In this document: one piece after another, positions 45,940 to 56,178 of the stretch | Layout of the letters: each line of letters begins with the position of its first letter | Numbering within the stretch: the stretch's first letter is position 1 | Source: Kappaphycus alvarezii | Taxonomy: Eukaryota; Rhodophyta; Florideophyceae; Gigartinales; Solieriaceae | Assembly (NCBI GenBank): GCA_002205965.3 | Contig: NADL03000612.1 | Location: forward strand, 186,001-250,000 | DNA: 64,000 bases | Direction of reading: 5' to 3' | Position numbers and translations under genes: made by a program | Notes under the pieces: generated by a model | The model's database searches: none | Told to the model about the DNA's origin: nothing | Seen by the model: only the letters and a program-made list of their open reading frames with translations

Positions 45940-46540
45940 CAACAAGATGGTTGTCAAATTAAACGTAGAGATGAGAAAAAAGACAACCATACCATATAAC
46001 ATGATGCTTACAATTCAAGAACAGAGCTTACTTCCAATGACATTAACGTTGTTACTTCTTTATATCAGGGAGGTTGATATCCTCTCTCCAAAGCTGGTAG
46101 CTTCTCGACATGAAGACATTCATGTTTTGCTAGTTCTTTCAGTGCCAATTCTGTCATCAGAGTAGAGAACTCTTGCCATTACTCATAGAAAACTTCTGAG
46201 GAGGTCATATGTCTCCTCGACGAACTGGACTGCCGTCAATTGTCAGCTACTACCGTGTTTGGAGATAATCAAGTCACTGTGAGTTGGGCACGATTTGGGG
46301 GTGTGAAGAGTGAAACATGTATCGATTCGCTTCAACTATTTCAAAGACCTGGTTAACCAAGGAGTATTGCAAGTAAGATATTACCCGACATATGGAAAGA
46401 CTACAGACATTCTAGCGAAGCCTCTTCTTTGTCAGAAATTTGATATTCACCGACACAGCTTGCACCTCGTGAATGCTGACAGCTCGGATCACAAGAGGGG
46501 TCATTGGAGAAAGGATGTCAACCTCGCTGACATATGAAAT
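45940..46540 (+). pseudogene. Ty1/copia RNase H / 3' end fragment
   Basis: The frame 46310-46537 begins KHVSIRFNYFKDLVNQG and continues VRYYPTYGKTTDILAKPL. This is the end of a copia RNase H, where KHIDIR, VRY-PT, and D-L-KPL are diagnostic. Upstream frames are broken. It is from a different position of the same type of element as 12640-15110; no LTR was identified. Confidence 0.7.
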
Positions 46541-49339
46541 TAAAAAGGTTATGGTGGGATGCACCAGAGTCCAGCAACATAATATCCTCGATTACACCAT
46601 CTCCCAATAAATGTGCGTTAATATACAGGCACTTATCCCTAGCAAAATTGCGTACCGCAATGTAAATGTTTGTTTTGTGATAATCTGCGATGGATTAGGT
46701 TATTTTCCTTGAGATGCCTTCATTGCGGCATTTGGTGCTAGACGTTAGTTCACAGAAATCCTTCTATCGTGGTGCATGTCATTGGGGAACTTAATACAAT
46801 TAATACTACTGGAAGATTAGAGTTAATTAACGTTAAATTTTGCGAAGGGGCTTCAGATTAGTTGTTCTTAATTAACAGTCTTAACGTTAATTAACATAAT
46901 ATTTGTAGTTACCGCGGCAATGCTTCTGTGCTATTGCGCTCACTTGCTTATTAAGTTCTGTTTTCGCTTAAGCTGTATTGCTCTTTCATTCCGGTCTGCT
47001 TCCGTGAGCGCTTAGGCCGTATTGCTCTTCCATTTAAATATGTGTCCGTGTGCACTTTAGTTTCTTTCCTCGCTTGCGTCGCATTTTTCGGGTTGTTTTA
47101 TCTTCCTTTCGCGTCTCCATCACTACCGCTCATACTTCTGTTGCTATTAGAATGCATTCGTAGTGCTGCATCGTTCGCTTGCGTCTAAACCTGCTTTCTG
47201 AATTTTCTGTGTCATTTTTGCGATCTTTGGTGCCATGATCTATTCAGATAAGTTTTATTGCAACTCATACTGGTTTTTTGTAGCTTGCGTGCCTATTCAA
47301 ACGCTCAAAAAATGCACAGTACATTACTACACTGTTTGCTATAGTAAAGTCTATTTGTTCCAGGAATTCGAACATTTTCAAGGCAAACTGAATAGACTGA
47401 CCTTTTACAGTACGTAGTTTACAAACGCATGCTCGATATTGACATAGAGGAGTGAAAACTAAAAATTACACTGGAGGCCAGCGGGCAGGTTTAGGTATTT
47501 TATTCTTGGAAGATGCCAGCAGCGTATATACGTGAGGTGGAACGGACGTAACAGTTGAGGATAAGAAAATAGCGTTGGAGCTAGTCAAGTTCCTTTATAA
47601 TACTGTTTTTTGTCTCCGTACTGCTCCCGCGGCATTATTATTTGCTGATGTTAGCAAAAGTAGTCAGTAGGGGACCACGGGACCGGGTTATTCGGCAGCT
47701 CAAAATACAGTTGACAATGGATGCGTTGTGTGCACTAATATGTATATTGGCGCGTAGAAACTTGTTTGTTATGCCTATTTTTCTTTCTTAGAAATTCCAC
47801 GGATTGTGTCGGGCGGTAAAATTTTCTGAGGTGCACGAGTTTTCCAAAATGCACGTTTGCAGTACCCTCGAAAAATGGATGAAGACGAACGAAACACAAC
47901 CAAAAGGTTGGATGTCCTCATTTTGCATTGGAAGAGAAGATTTTGGTCAGGTCATCTCGGATAAATATGCTTCGAAACTGGTCGGAAAAGGAAGCGTCTG
48001 TGGAAAAGGGTCCCATGTTTCTTTTGCAAATTTGGGTTATTTCAAACTTCCTGTTGACGCTTTCTTACCTAATCTGAAGAGTAAATAAAGACTATTTGCA
48101 AAGAAATGTGAGAACAATAACACCGTATGCATTCGGACAGAGTTAATTTTGATGACACTTGAAGTCCTTCGGAGGAAGGGTAAAGGCGAGGAGCACATGG
48201 TAAGAAAGCTGCAAATTACTGAGATGGTAATGAAAGAAACAGTTGAGATATTGCCCATGCGCCTTCAGTACTTTCGTGACGTCATAGAGCGAGGTTTGGA
48301 AATGGAAAAGCGGATGGTGCTTCCTGTTGAGCGAGATTTCGATGCGGTATTTTCGGGATGATATTGGATCATGAGAGAGGCTCTTATTGTTAGGCTGCAG
48401 GAAGAAGCCGCTCAGCAGCTTGCGGAAGCCAGACTTGAGAAAGCGAAAATTGAGAGTTTTCCCCAGCGTCGGCCATTGCGATGAAAAGTGATGTGACGAG
48501 ACCTTAATAGTGGCGAGTATGTGGCTAAGAGTAGGGATCAGGAAATTTTGAGGAGAAGTAAGGCCACAAAGACTACAAATGGGCGGAGACGAAGGCTCTT
48601 GAAGGATGGAAAGATTGTATCGTCTTTGTTTAAGTCATGTCAAAGTGGGGAAAAAAGAGAGAAGAGGGAGTTTCATTATCAATTTCATCAGATAGTACAA
48701 AAATTGGAAAAAAGGTACGGTAAAGATGGGGAAAATGCAAAGATTCGCCGGTTAAATGGATAAGAGGGGCCTGATGTTGTCTTGGGACTTCAGGTGTGGG
48801 TGTACTGCAATTGGCACATATACTGTACTGCCATCGGCAGAGCTAATTTTGTGATCTTTTTTTTGATCTGATTCACTGCTAACCAGCAGGCACTGTACAG
48901 TAAGGGCAATTTTCTTTTGTCGCTTGCTATTATTTCTGGTACTCTATCCTCAGCCGATGGGGCTTGAGGGCTTGCAATCTGGACCACTTGGCCCCCAAAT
49001 GGGACCTCATATTTTCGCAAGTGAAGGGCACCTATTGGGCCAAGTGTCGACTTTACTTATGTCTAACTTGGATCTCCCTAACTTGGCTGACCCTAACCTC
49101 ACTCACCCCGCCGCCCTAGATAACTCTAATCTAGTTAAGTAGTATTTATACCTACCTGGCCACTAGGGCCCCAGATTAAACAGCTCACTCGGTGTTGGCC
49201 CTGAACTTGACTCCCAACTTCCGCCTTTGCGGAAACCTTACCAACGGCAACTTTGTCTATAGGCACTTTTATCCGCCCGGGTCCCCCTTTCTCCCCCCCC
49301 TCTATCTAATAATATACTAACCCTTTTTTTTTTGTTTGT
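46541..49339. other. Intergenic, nothing firmly recognised
   Basis: Several short frames (47804-48088, 48149-48361, 48521-48763), the last two basic and Lys/Glu-rich, perhaps remnants of a transposon accessory gene. Repeat copy at 48710-48815 (partner at 44651-44762). CTGTACAGTA at 48894-48903. Confidence 0.35.
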
Positions 49340-49359
49340 GATGTTCACTCACACTTGGC

Positions 49360-50165
49360 GCCCCGGACTCCGGCGTCTATATATAAATAGGAACTTCAAG
49401 GTTGTCGTTGGTGACAACATCCTTAACTCCATAGGAGATATTCAACACAGCTGACCCAATACTACATCTTCTTCGTCCTGTATTACACTTCTGGTGTCTG
49501 CGGTTCTTTGGAATAGACCCATACCAAGTTTCTAGCATTCCGCGGACCATGGTTCGGCCTTACAACCCGGAGGACAAGTATACCGTCCAGCCGCCCAAGG
49601 AATTACCCTCGCTCTTTCAACCCCAGTTCTCCTCGCCGTCGGCGAGCTGTGCTACTGCATCGCAGGGTGCTTAAAGAGAAATAGGGAGAGCGAACACCTT
49701 GTGAGTATTCGTGTGTGTGTATTGTATTTCTCATTGTCTGACGGTGTTCCGTTCCTAGACGAGAAGAACTGCGCACCGCGCATTGCACTACAGTGGGTCA
49801 AGGCATTTTTCGTTGCTCCTAGTCGTCTGAGACTTCTTTTGTTTAGATATACTGGGCAGCTTTACCTGTATCTTGAACTAATGTTCGGTTGGTTACGGAG
49901 AGGTTGCTGGTTCGGCAAGATCTTGGGGCCTCTAGTGAAGAATATGAAAGAGGTACTGCAGTATCTATTATTGCCTTATATCGACGATTTTCTTTGGGCC
50001 CCTACTCCCCAGGAGTGGCGGCGGCGAAAGACAACTCCGCGAATACAGGGGTCATTTTGGGTGGCAACTCGACCGGTTAGGCATGGTGCGGCACCAGGGC
50101 AAGGGTTGACCATTTAGGTGTTCTGGAGGACACCGAAGAAGAGAGGTTTTTGTGACGAAGAAGTT
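49360..50165 (+). pseudogene. DIRS-like retroelement fragment (leader, gag start, RT)
   Basis: A TATA box (TATATATAAATAG at about 49378-49390) is followed by an ATG frame MVRPYNPEDKYTVQPPKELP at 49551. After a stop, RT sequence appears: YTGQLYLYLELMFGWL, ILGPLVKNMKEVLQYLLLPYIDDFLWAPTP (YIDD catalytic site), then DHLGVLEDTEEERF, equivalent to HLGFLIDT in the complete element. The fragment stops at about 50165. Gag and the RT N-terminus are missing, so it is internally deleted. The T5 run at 50147-50151 is one base short of an open frame. Confidence 0.65.
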
Positions 50166-50189
50166 ATATTGATTCACATTCCGTGCGAC

Positions 50190-50770
50190 TTTGCTTACCA
50201 GCGCGTAGGCATCCAGGTGTCAACCTCAAAGGGTGGATATGGAGACAGTAATTAGTTTTTTTCTAGCAAAATTCGCGATGATTGGCTCGTAACTCCTCAC
50301 TCTCGAGTTTTTCGCTGCATTGAGTAAGATCAGCGGGTTGAAGTTGCCAACTATGCTGCGGGAGGGTGCCGAGAGGTTGACAAAGGTGATATCGAAACAG
50401 TCCATCTGTCAGTGCTTCCCAAGGGGTTGATACAAAAGACCAAATCTTCCATACATTGAAGAAACCAAAAAACTCTCCAGTATGCCCCATTGCGGTAATA
50501 TAGAGTCTGGTGCGGTGAAGCCCTTCTCGCGGTTCCACGACTCAGTTTCGAGGTACCTTTTTCAGATCACAAACCAATAGATCGACGTGAAGGTCGTGAC
50601 GCCGCGTCCTTTCGCTTTCGAACCAGCAATGAAGGAGGTGGTCGCCGAAACTTTCGACCATCTCGGGGAAGTCTATTTTGGCCATTCTCTGCCGTGATGC
50701 CACATGTGCCAGTGGTGGTAAATGTTAAATTACCCCAAAAAGCCGGCTCAAGGCCCCCATGTGCCAATGC
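50190..50770 (-). pseudogene. LINE-type C-terminal endonuclease fragment (copy e)
   Basis: Closest to copy a (6540-7376). The minus strand shows FPEMVESFGDHLLHC, RTRRHDLHVDLL, then EPREGLHRTRLYITAMG (copy a: RRQGLHRTRPDIEAM). The RPD aspartate is lost (RLYI), so the nuclease is dead even apart from the stops. The 3' side aligns with GCGTCTGGGTGCCAGC-type sequence of copy a. Confidence 0.6.
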
Positions 50771-51082
50771 AGTGTTGCACGGTTGATAATATTAGTCCTG
50801 TTCAACAGTAAATCATTTTACCGTACAGTACAACAGTCCATTAAAGGCGTACTACAGTGCTGTGCGTACAGTATAGAAGAAAGAAGAATGAAGCTTTATT
50901 GTTTGTCGACAAGTCCGCACTATACAGAACCTCGGTTTCTGCTAGACGGACGACTCTGGGCGACGGCTGAAGAAAGAAAGAAGTTTAATGAGTTCAGTAT
51001 CTACTAAAGACTGCGCACATCATAGTAACTTTATGGCATCAATAAAACGGGTTTTCGCTGCAGGATCCGACTATACTGCTAG
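50771..51082. other. Short gap with LINE 3' tail
   Basis: Contains AAGAAAGAAAGAAGTTTAAT at about 50973-50992, the shared 3' tail of the LINE family, plus CCGTACAGTACAAC at 50821-50834. Confidence 0.4.
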
Positions 51083-51540
51083 CTAAGTGCTAACCGGGTG
51101 GTCCACGTCGGCCACGTGCAGCGACATACGCGATTCAATAGATTGTGCACTCGACGACCAGATTGTGCTACTAATGCGACTAAAAATCCTATTACGGATA
51201 ATTTCTGTTGACTTGTGGAATTTGTCAGCAATGCGAGGCACCAGTCCCTCTATGAAGCGGACGGTTTCGGGGGAAAAAGAACCCAAGGAATCAAAGGACA
51301 GCGGTTGAAATTCGAAATCGGGGGCCTCTGTATGGTTATCGGAGGGCGGGGGAATCGACGCGACAATTTTCTCTCCAGGTCCGTCACTTTGTTGCGGTGT
51401 GCAATTGCAGCAGCACCGCCCACTTCCCTTGTAGCTCTCGTTCTGACATCGTCCTTGAATGGCGAGACTACGGTAACATCGCAGGCGATCAGGCCGGCCA
51501 CAGTGCCTTCAAAGGCTGCTGGTGGGTGAACCAGTATGAG
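51083..51540 (-). pseudogene. LINE-type C-terminal endonuclease fragment (copy f)
   Basis: The minus strand reads LIACDVTVVSPFKDDVRT, then HRNKVTDLERKLSRRF, and after a one-base frame change at the G5 run (51320-51324) PLSFDSLGSFSPETVRF, RIADKFHKSTEIIRNRIFSRISST. Order and motifs equal copy c. 5' truncated just before the RPAD block. Confidence 0.65.
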
Positions 51541-51760
51541 AACAAGTTTAATGCGTTCAGTATCTACTGTGTACTGCGCACGTCCTAACTATACGGTTAA
51601 GATCTACCGGATGTACTTCGTCGTACATGCGCATCGGTGCTCTCGATAGGATAGCTTCAGCGGTGGATGACCTGAGGGTGCAACTCAGTCGCTGGTAGAT
51701 ACCGCGGCGGATAACGCCAAGTGTTAAGTGACACTTCGACACGAATGAACCAATTGCCCA
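51541..51760 (-). pseudogene. LINE 3' end fragment (copy g)
   Basis: Very similar to the last 200 bases of copy c: RGIYQRLSCTLRSST and EAILSRAPMRMYDEVHPV against RRIYQRLSCTLWSSI and EAILSRAPMCTDNEVHPV. Both share the sequence ACGGTTAAGATCT and AAGTTTAATGCGTTCAGT at the 3' side. It abuts copy f, so one inserted next to or into the other. Confidence 0.7.
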
Positions 51761-51920
51761 CTCAAGCGAGAAAGGGACCGGAAGAAAACTCCATCAACTG
51801 AACCGAGGATTCAGGAGGCTTAATGACTCCCGCTGTAAGCACATAGGCTTACAGATTGAGACTGTGAAGACAACGGCGGGAACTCCGTACGAGCGAGCTT
51901 GACGACAAGCCCGAAAATCA
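51761..51920. other. Flank of the Harbinger element; fragment homologous to 6290-6480
   Basis: See the entry at 6290-6480. It ends in TCA, the left target-site copy. Confidence 0.4.
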
Positions 51921-52333
51921 GGGGCGTTTCATAACTTTTTGAAATCTTGAAACATTGAAAAAGTGTAACGGGGTATCATAACTTTTTCAATGTTTCAATC
52001 TGCGAATCCTTTTTATAAGTCCAAGAGAAAATTGAAAGGGAAAAATGGTGGAACACGGCTTTTGCGAGGTCCGCCAATTCTGGTGATGGGGTAGTGCTCT
52101 CGCCTGAAGAATCGCAAGACTATTCCCAGGCCAATAAAACATCGACAACGACGTCACGATCGGCGTCTGGTACTGGAACCAGTCTCCTTTTCGATATCCA
52201 CCCCTGCGCCAAACGACATTGCCTCCGTTCCATACTGAATCGCCGACTAACCAAACCAGTACGAAGAACAACGCAAAACTAGGTGATTGTTTCGGGAACT
52301 GCAGCCGTTTTATCAACTGCCGCTGGAGTAGTC

Positions 52334-53467
52334 ATGAATCTATCGGACAAGAGAAAGCTCCGAGCAGTCCGTGAACGTGAACAGTTTAACTTTGATAAAC
52401 ATGTTTTATTTATCGGTGACGACCACTTCCAGCGCTTGTACCGATAAACGAGGCGGCAGTTCAATAAATTGTGTCACCTCATATCTCCAATACTTTCTCG
52501 TCGAGTGAAACGAAACACAGACAAGGCTGCGACTGTTCCAGTTGAGGTGATGTTGTGTGTAACATTACGCATACTTGCTGGAGCAAGCTATTTGGATGTC
52601 GGTTGGCCGTACGGCATTGGATCTACAACTACATATCAAGTATTTACCCAGACAATTCATGCTCTTAACCAGTGTTTAGATCCAATTATCTTCCCGCAAT
52701 CTGAGTCGGAGTGCCGTGAAGAGGCGAATCGTTTTCGTAGGAATCGAAGAAGTCCTCTTTATGGAATTATAGCCGCATTGGATGATATTTCTATTGCTAT
52801 CCAACAGCCGAGGTTGTCAGACACACCCTATCCTCGCAAATATTATAACAGGAAAGGGTTTTTTGCTAATTGCGTTCAAGCTGCAGTTGCAGCTAACTAC
52901 AAATTTCTATTTGTTTCAGCAAGATATGCAGGATCCACTCATGACTCTACGGCATTTCAATCGACTAAACTGGCTGAATTACTTTTATCTAATACCCTGC
53001 CACAGTGGAGTGCAATCGCGGCTGACGATGCTTACAAAAATGGCTCTCACATTCTCACACTATACAGTGGGAGGCGATTAACGTTGTCGCAGGATTCTTT
53101 TAATTACTACTTGTCTTCGTTACGCATTACGGTCGAGCAGGCGTTCGGCATTTTTGTCACCAGATTTGGAATTTTCTTGTCTCCACTGCGGTTTGATTTA
53201 GCAAAGGATACTCTCATCATTCTAGTCGCTTGTAAAATACACAACTTTATAATTGATAACTCAGTTGGGGGGCGGCATTCAATATTACCAATGGCTGAAG
53301 AGAACAGAGTCCAGGGGGAGCCAGTCGTTCATTTTCAAAGTGCAATGCACAAAGATCAGGAATACGACAGGAATCGTAACCGCAGCAGAGAGCACTCACC
53401 TATTCGTGACAAGATCGCAGAACGGCTTAATCAATTAGGATTTATTCGTCCTCCACCTTCGTCGTGA
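52334..53467 (+). pseudogene. PIF/Harbinger transposase; in-frame TAA near the N-terminus
   Basis: One frame from ATG 52334 contains TAA at 52445-52447 and is then open to the TGA at 53465-53467. Catalytic blocks: AALDDISIAI (first Asp), AGSTHDSTAF, AIAADDAYKN (second Asp) and LRITVEQAFGIFV (Glu), the DDE pattern of the family. The N-terminal part before the TAA (DDHFQRLYR) and after it (TRRQFNKLCHLISPIL) matches the usual HTH-bearing region. The 333-codon remainder lacks an ATG at its start, so the protein may be truncated rather than lost. It is complete at the C-terminus. Confidence 0.8.
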
Positions 53468-53497
53468 CATCCTGCCAATACGCAGTCATAGATTTTC

Positions 53498-55029
53498 TCA
53501 GGACGCCGCTTTCCTAATGCTTTCATAAAGACTACATAAAAATCGGTTGTATGTTTGTCTTTCGGCATCATCGACAGCAAGCAGAAGCATTTCCTTCGTT
53601 TGCTTAATTGCAGCAAGGAGGGACTGCAAGGACTTTCCCCTCGCGTCAACAGCCTCAAACCGGGCTTTATCGCGTTCTGCCTCTTCTGTTTGTTTCGCTG
53701 TTTCTGTGTTCATGGTTTTTAGAGCAGAGGACAGCGCATCCATGCCAACTATGCTGATTTCCTGTCGACTTTGCTTCTGTCGCTTACTCGGCGGCGTATA
53801 GTTTTGATTTGTTTTGACTCCGTGTCCTACCCCCTCTTCTCTTTGAGCATCACTCTGCATTGCTCGAGTCGCCAACGGCGCGAGTAGAGGGAACTGTTTG
53901 AGGAAACAATGCGCATACAGTATGTAAGATTTCCCTCCGCTGTAGTTAACAAAAGATTCGCTATCCCCGTTCCCGCTTGCTTCATATCTGCACATGCATG
54001 TCCCATAAAAACTCTTAAACTCAGCGAATTTCCGTTTCAGTGCCCCTCCTTCCCTGTGATGCAAACAGTGTTTAGGTCTATCCCTGCAATATCACTAGCG
54101 GATACCCCTCCGCTCAAATGTTGTATCGGTTCCGGTGTGAATTCTTCATCATTGAAAAGGGGCGCAATGTGCTCTGCCCAAGGATCGACAAATGTCGTGT
54201 CTAGCTCTTCCCTTGTTCTTGGCTCCATAAGCTGTGTCCTCGCCACTGTCATGCGGGGATCAGCTAGAACATGCAGAATGCGGTAGTATTCGGAGGTTTC
54301 AAAATCCGATTCACGCCCACAAACTGACACATCCCCATTCACGAACGGCGGCTGTCCGACTTTAACATTGCCATCCTCAAATACTGGGCAGTCTCCCTTT
54401 AACCACTGTATTGTTTCATTGCCGTTAGTGAGTTTGACCACTTCCACTATAGTGGGTTTAATACATTCTATAAGTGTGGGTGCATCTCCCTGTTCTCCGC
54501 ACCTTTTGTAATTCACAACAGAAAGGGCCTCCTCCAAACAGAACCTCCTTTGTGTTAATTTGACGGCGATAATTTCCATCTTTGTAGGGAGCTTCGCGTT
54601 CCTTGCTCCTGTTATTTTAAGAGCGCTGAGTATATCCTTACACAGTGTGTTGCTTAGCAGGGCTTTTTTAACCGTGGCCTTGGCAGATTCGAAATCTTAT
54701 GGCACAACCCTCCTTGGGTCAAGCATTTCGTTATTAGGTGTTACTTTTGAACCACTTTGGTCTTGCGATTGAAGAACAGGAGCACTAGTTTCAATGGAAT
54801 GTAACCGCGGTCCCCCGAATGCAAACGCTTGATAAGAAGCTCCTTTTAGGTGCGTTGGTTGAGCCACATCATCAATAGTACCGACGCGATCACTGTCAAA
54901 CTCATTCCCGTCAGTAGATTGCACATTGCGTACAATTAACTGCCCACACAATGATGCAAAATAGATTGCAGTTTGAATTCTTATTTCACGAATGGATACT
55001 TGTGTGTGACCGCGGGGATAGGGACCCAT
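53498..55029 (-). pseudogene. PIF/Harbinger accessory ORF, with one TAA and one frame break
   Basis: Starts at ATG 55029. The frame is continuous to 54037 except for TAA at 54697-54699 (after RRVVP). It then shifts by one base at the C4 run 54043-54046 into the frame ending at 53498. The parts read as one protein: a hydrophobic/helical start, KKALLSNTLCKDILSALK, a long acidic region (LADPRMTVARTQLMEP), KRKFAEFKSFYGTCMCRYE, a Lys/Gln-rich stretch, then a coiled-coil-like end (EEAERDKARFEAVDARGKSL). SIVGMDAL matches SIVGTEAL of the accessory ORF of copy 1. Family role, known for Harbinger: DNA-binding and nuclear-import partner of the transposase. No Myb/SANT domain is evident. Confidence 0.6.
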
Positions 55030-55034
55030 TGAGG

Positions 55035-55268
55035 GGTGAGGTGCGTGTGGCCGAGAGGAGCAAGCCTGGTTGGGCGTGGAGTGACGTGTGTGTGGCGATC
55101 GGGGTCGGGGAGGGTTGTTGTTGGGTGAGGTGCGTGTAGCGGCGACAAGGAGGCCTGGTTGGGGGTAGAGTGACGCGTGTGTGGCGATCGGGGGTCAGGG
55201 TAGGTTGTTGTTGGGTGAGGTGCGTGTGGCCGCGAAGAAGAGGCCTGGTTAGGCGTGGAGTGGCGTGT
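55035..55268. repeat. ~90-bp tandem repeat, 2.6 copies, in the accessory gene leader
   Basis: Units starting GGTGAGGTGCGTGTGGCC at 55035, 55124 and 55214 (the last partial). The period is 89-90 bp, close to 30 codons, and the minus strand reads a repeating HAPHPTTT, PDP, RHSTPNQAS pattern. Confidence 0.85.
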
Positions 55269-55279
55269 TTTATATAATA
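55268..55279 (-). promoter_or_regulatory. TATA box candidate for the accessory gene
   Basis: Minus strand TATTATATAAAA, upstream of the tandem repeat and about 240 bases from the ATG at 55029. Confidence 0.4.
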
Positions 55280-55739
55280 GGGAAAGCAAAAGGGGGTGGC
55301 AAGGTAGTTTGGATTAAGGATACGGGGGTGCGAAGAGACAGGTTAGCTTCGATGAAGGTCGAGTGAGGAAACGGAGGCGGAGCCGTTACCTTGGGAGATG
55401 TTGAATCTGTTGAGAACGAAAGAGACCGGGATTAGGATCTGCCGCAGAATGGAGGGAGACTCGTATCTGTGGTGAAGGCAAGACGGGTTGGTGGGATGCT
55501 GGTTTAGTGTGGACTCCTGGGAGATGGAACGACAGCTGTCGCAAGAAGCGTGGAAAGCGTTATGATGTCGGAACTCGTCGTGTCGTTTCTCGTTTCAAAG
55601 TGTTACCGGGAAATCTGGGATTTGCCGGTCACGGATTGAAACGCTGAAACTAACGTGGCCAGCTGTTCGGTGGTGATTGGTTCTTCATTTTTCAACTTTT
55701 CAATGTTTCACGTTTCAAAAAGTCATAAAACGCATCTCA

Positions 55740-56178
55740 GTGATGACCACAACCCCTTGCAGTCCGTCAAAATGATGGTGGATTTCAGCGCGGCAGGGTA
55801 CGGTGGACTTCGCAAACCTTGTTCGAGTAGTAGAGCCATCCTTATACACCTTTCCCAGTTCGTCCCACGTGCGCTGGGGGCGCGGAGAGGCAATCCACTC
55901 GATGTGGCCATCGACAAGAACGTTGCAGCGAGAGCTCTGCAACCGTGACGGGCAATCTTCTGAGGGAAGAGCCGGATGAAGTGAAGGTATGGTACTCAGT
56001 CGTACCCAGCACTTACTGTAAGCATCCAAATGCTGTAATGTTCCTTCTAAAATAGCTGCTCTTTTCTTGGCTGCGGAATGCTGGCGTTGGTTACAGTACT
56101 GTATAATAAACTAGTCGTGTTGCGGCCCTGCTAAAACTTTACTCATCTCGTTCGTCTCTGTTATTATCTTATCGCAAA
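55740..56178. other. Right flank of the Harbinger element and MAAI promoter region
   Basis: On the minus strand (56029-55715) WDELGKVYKDGSTTRTR may be an old RNase H-like retroelement piece; low confidence. A 12-bp palindrome TACAGTACTGTA lies at 56092-56103. Confidence 0.4.
56092..56103. promoter_or_regulatory. TACAGTACTGTA palindrome upstream of MAAI
   Basis: Perfect 12-bp palindrome 76 bases upstream of the MAAI ATG. The same core recurs elsewhere in the window. Role unknown. Confidence 0.35.

Larger units (their letters stand above)
51921..55736. mobile_element. PIF/Harbinger-type DNA transposon (copy 2) with TIRs and 3-bp TSD
   Basis: Left end GGGGCGTTTCATAACTTTTT (51921-51940) and the reverse complement of the right end GATGCGTTTTATGACTTTTT (55717-55736) match in 16 of 20 positions. 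The match continues inward as GAAA and TGAAACATTGAAAA for about 40 bases. The flanking triplet is TCA on both sides (51918-51920 and 55737-55739), the 3-bp duplication expected of PIF/Harbinger insertion. The element is 3816 bp and holds two convergent genes 30 bases apart. A second, internal copy of the left TIR-like sequence lies at about 51970-51998. Confidence 0.85.

Noticed and set aside
54981..55289. A separate 102-codon gene on the minus strand
   Set aside because: It consists of the 90-bp tandem repeat read in an open frame and lies in the leader of the accessory ORF.
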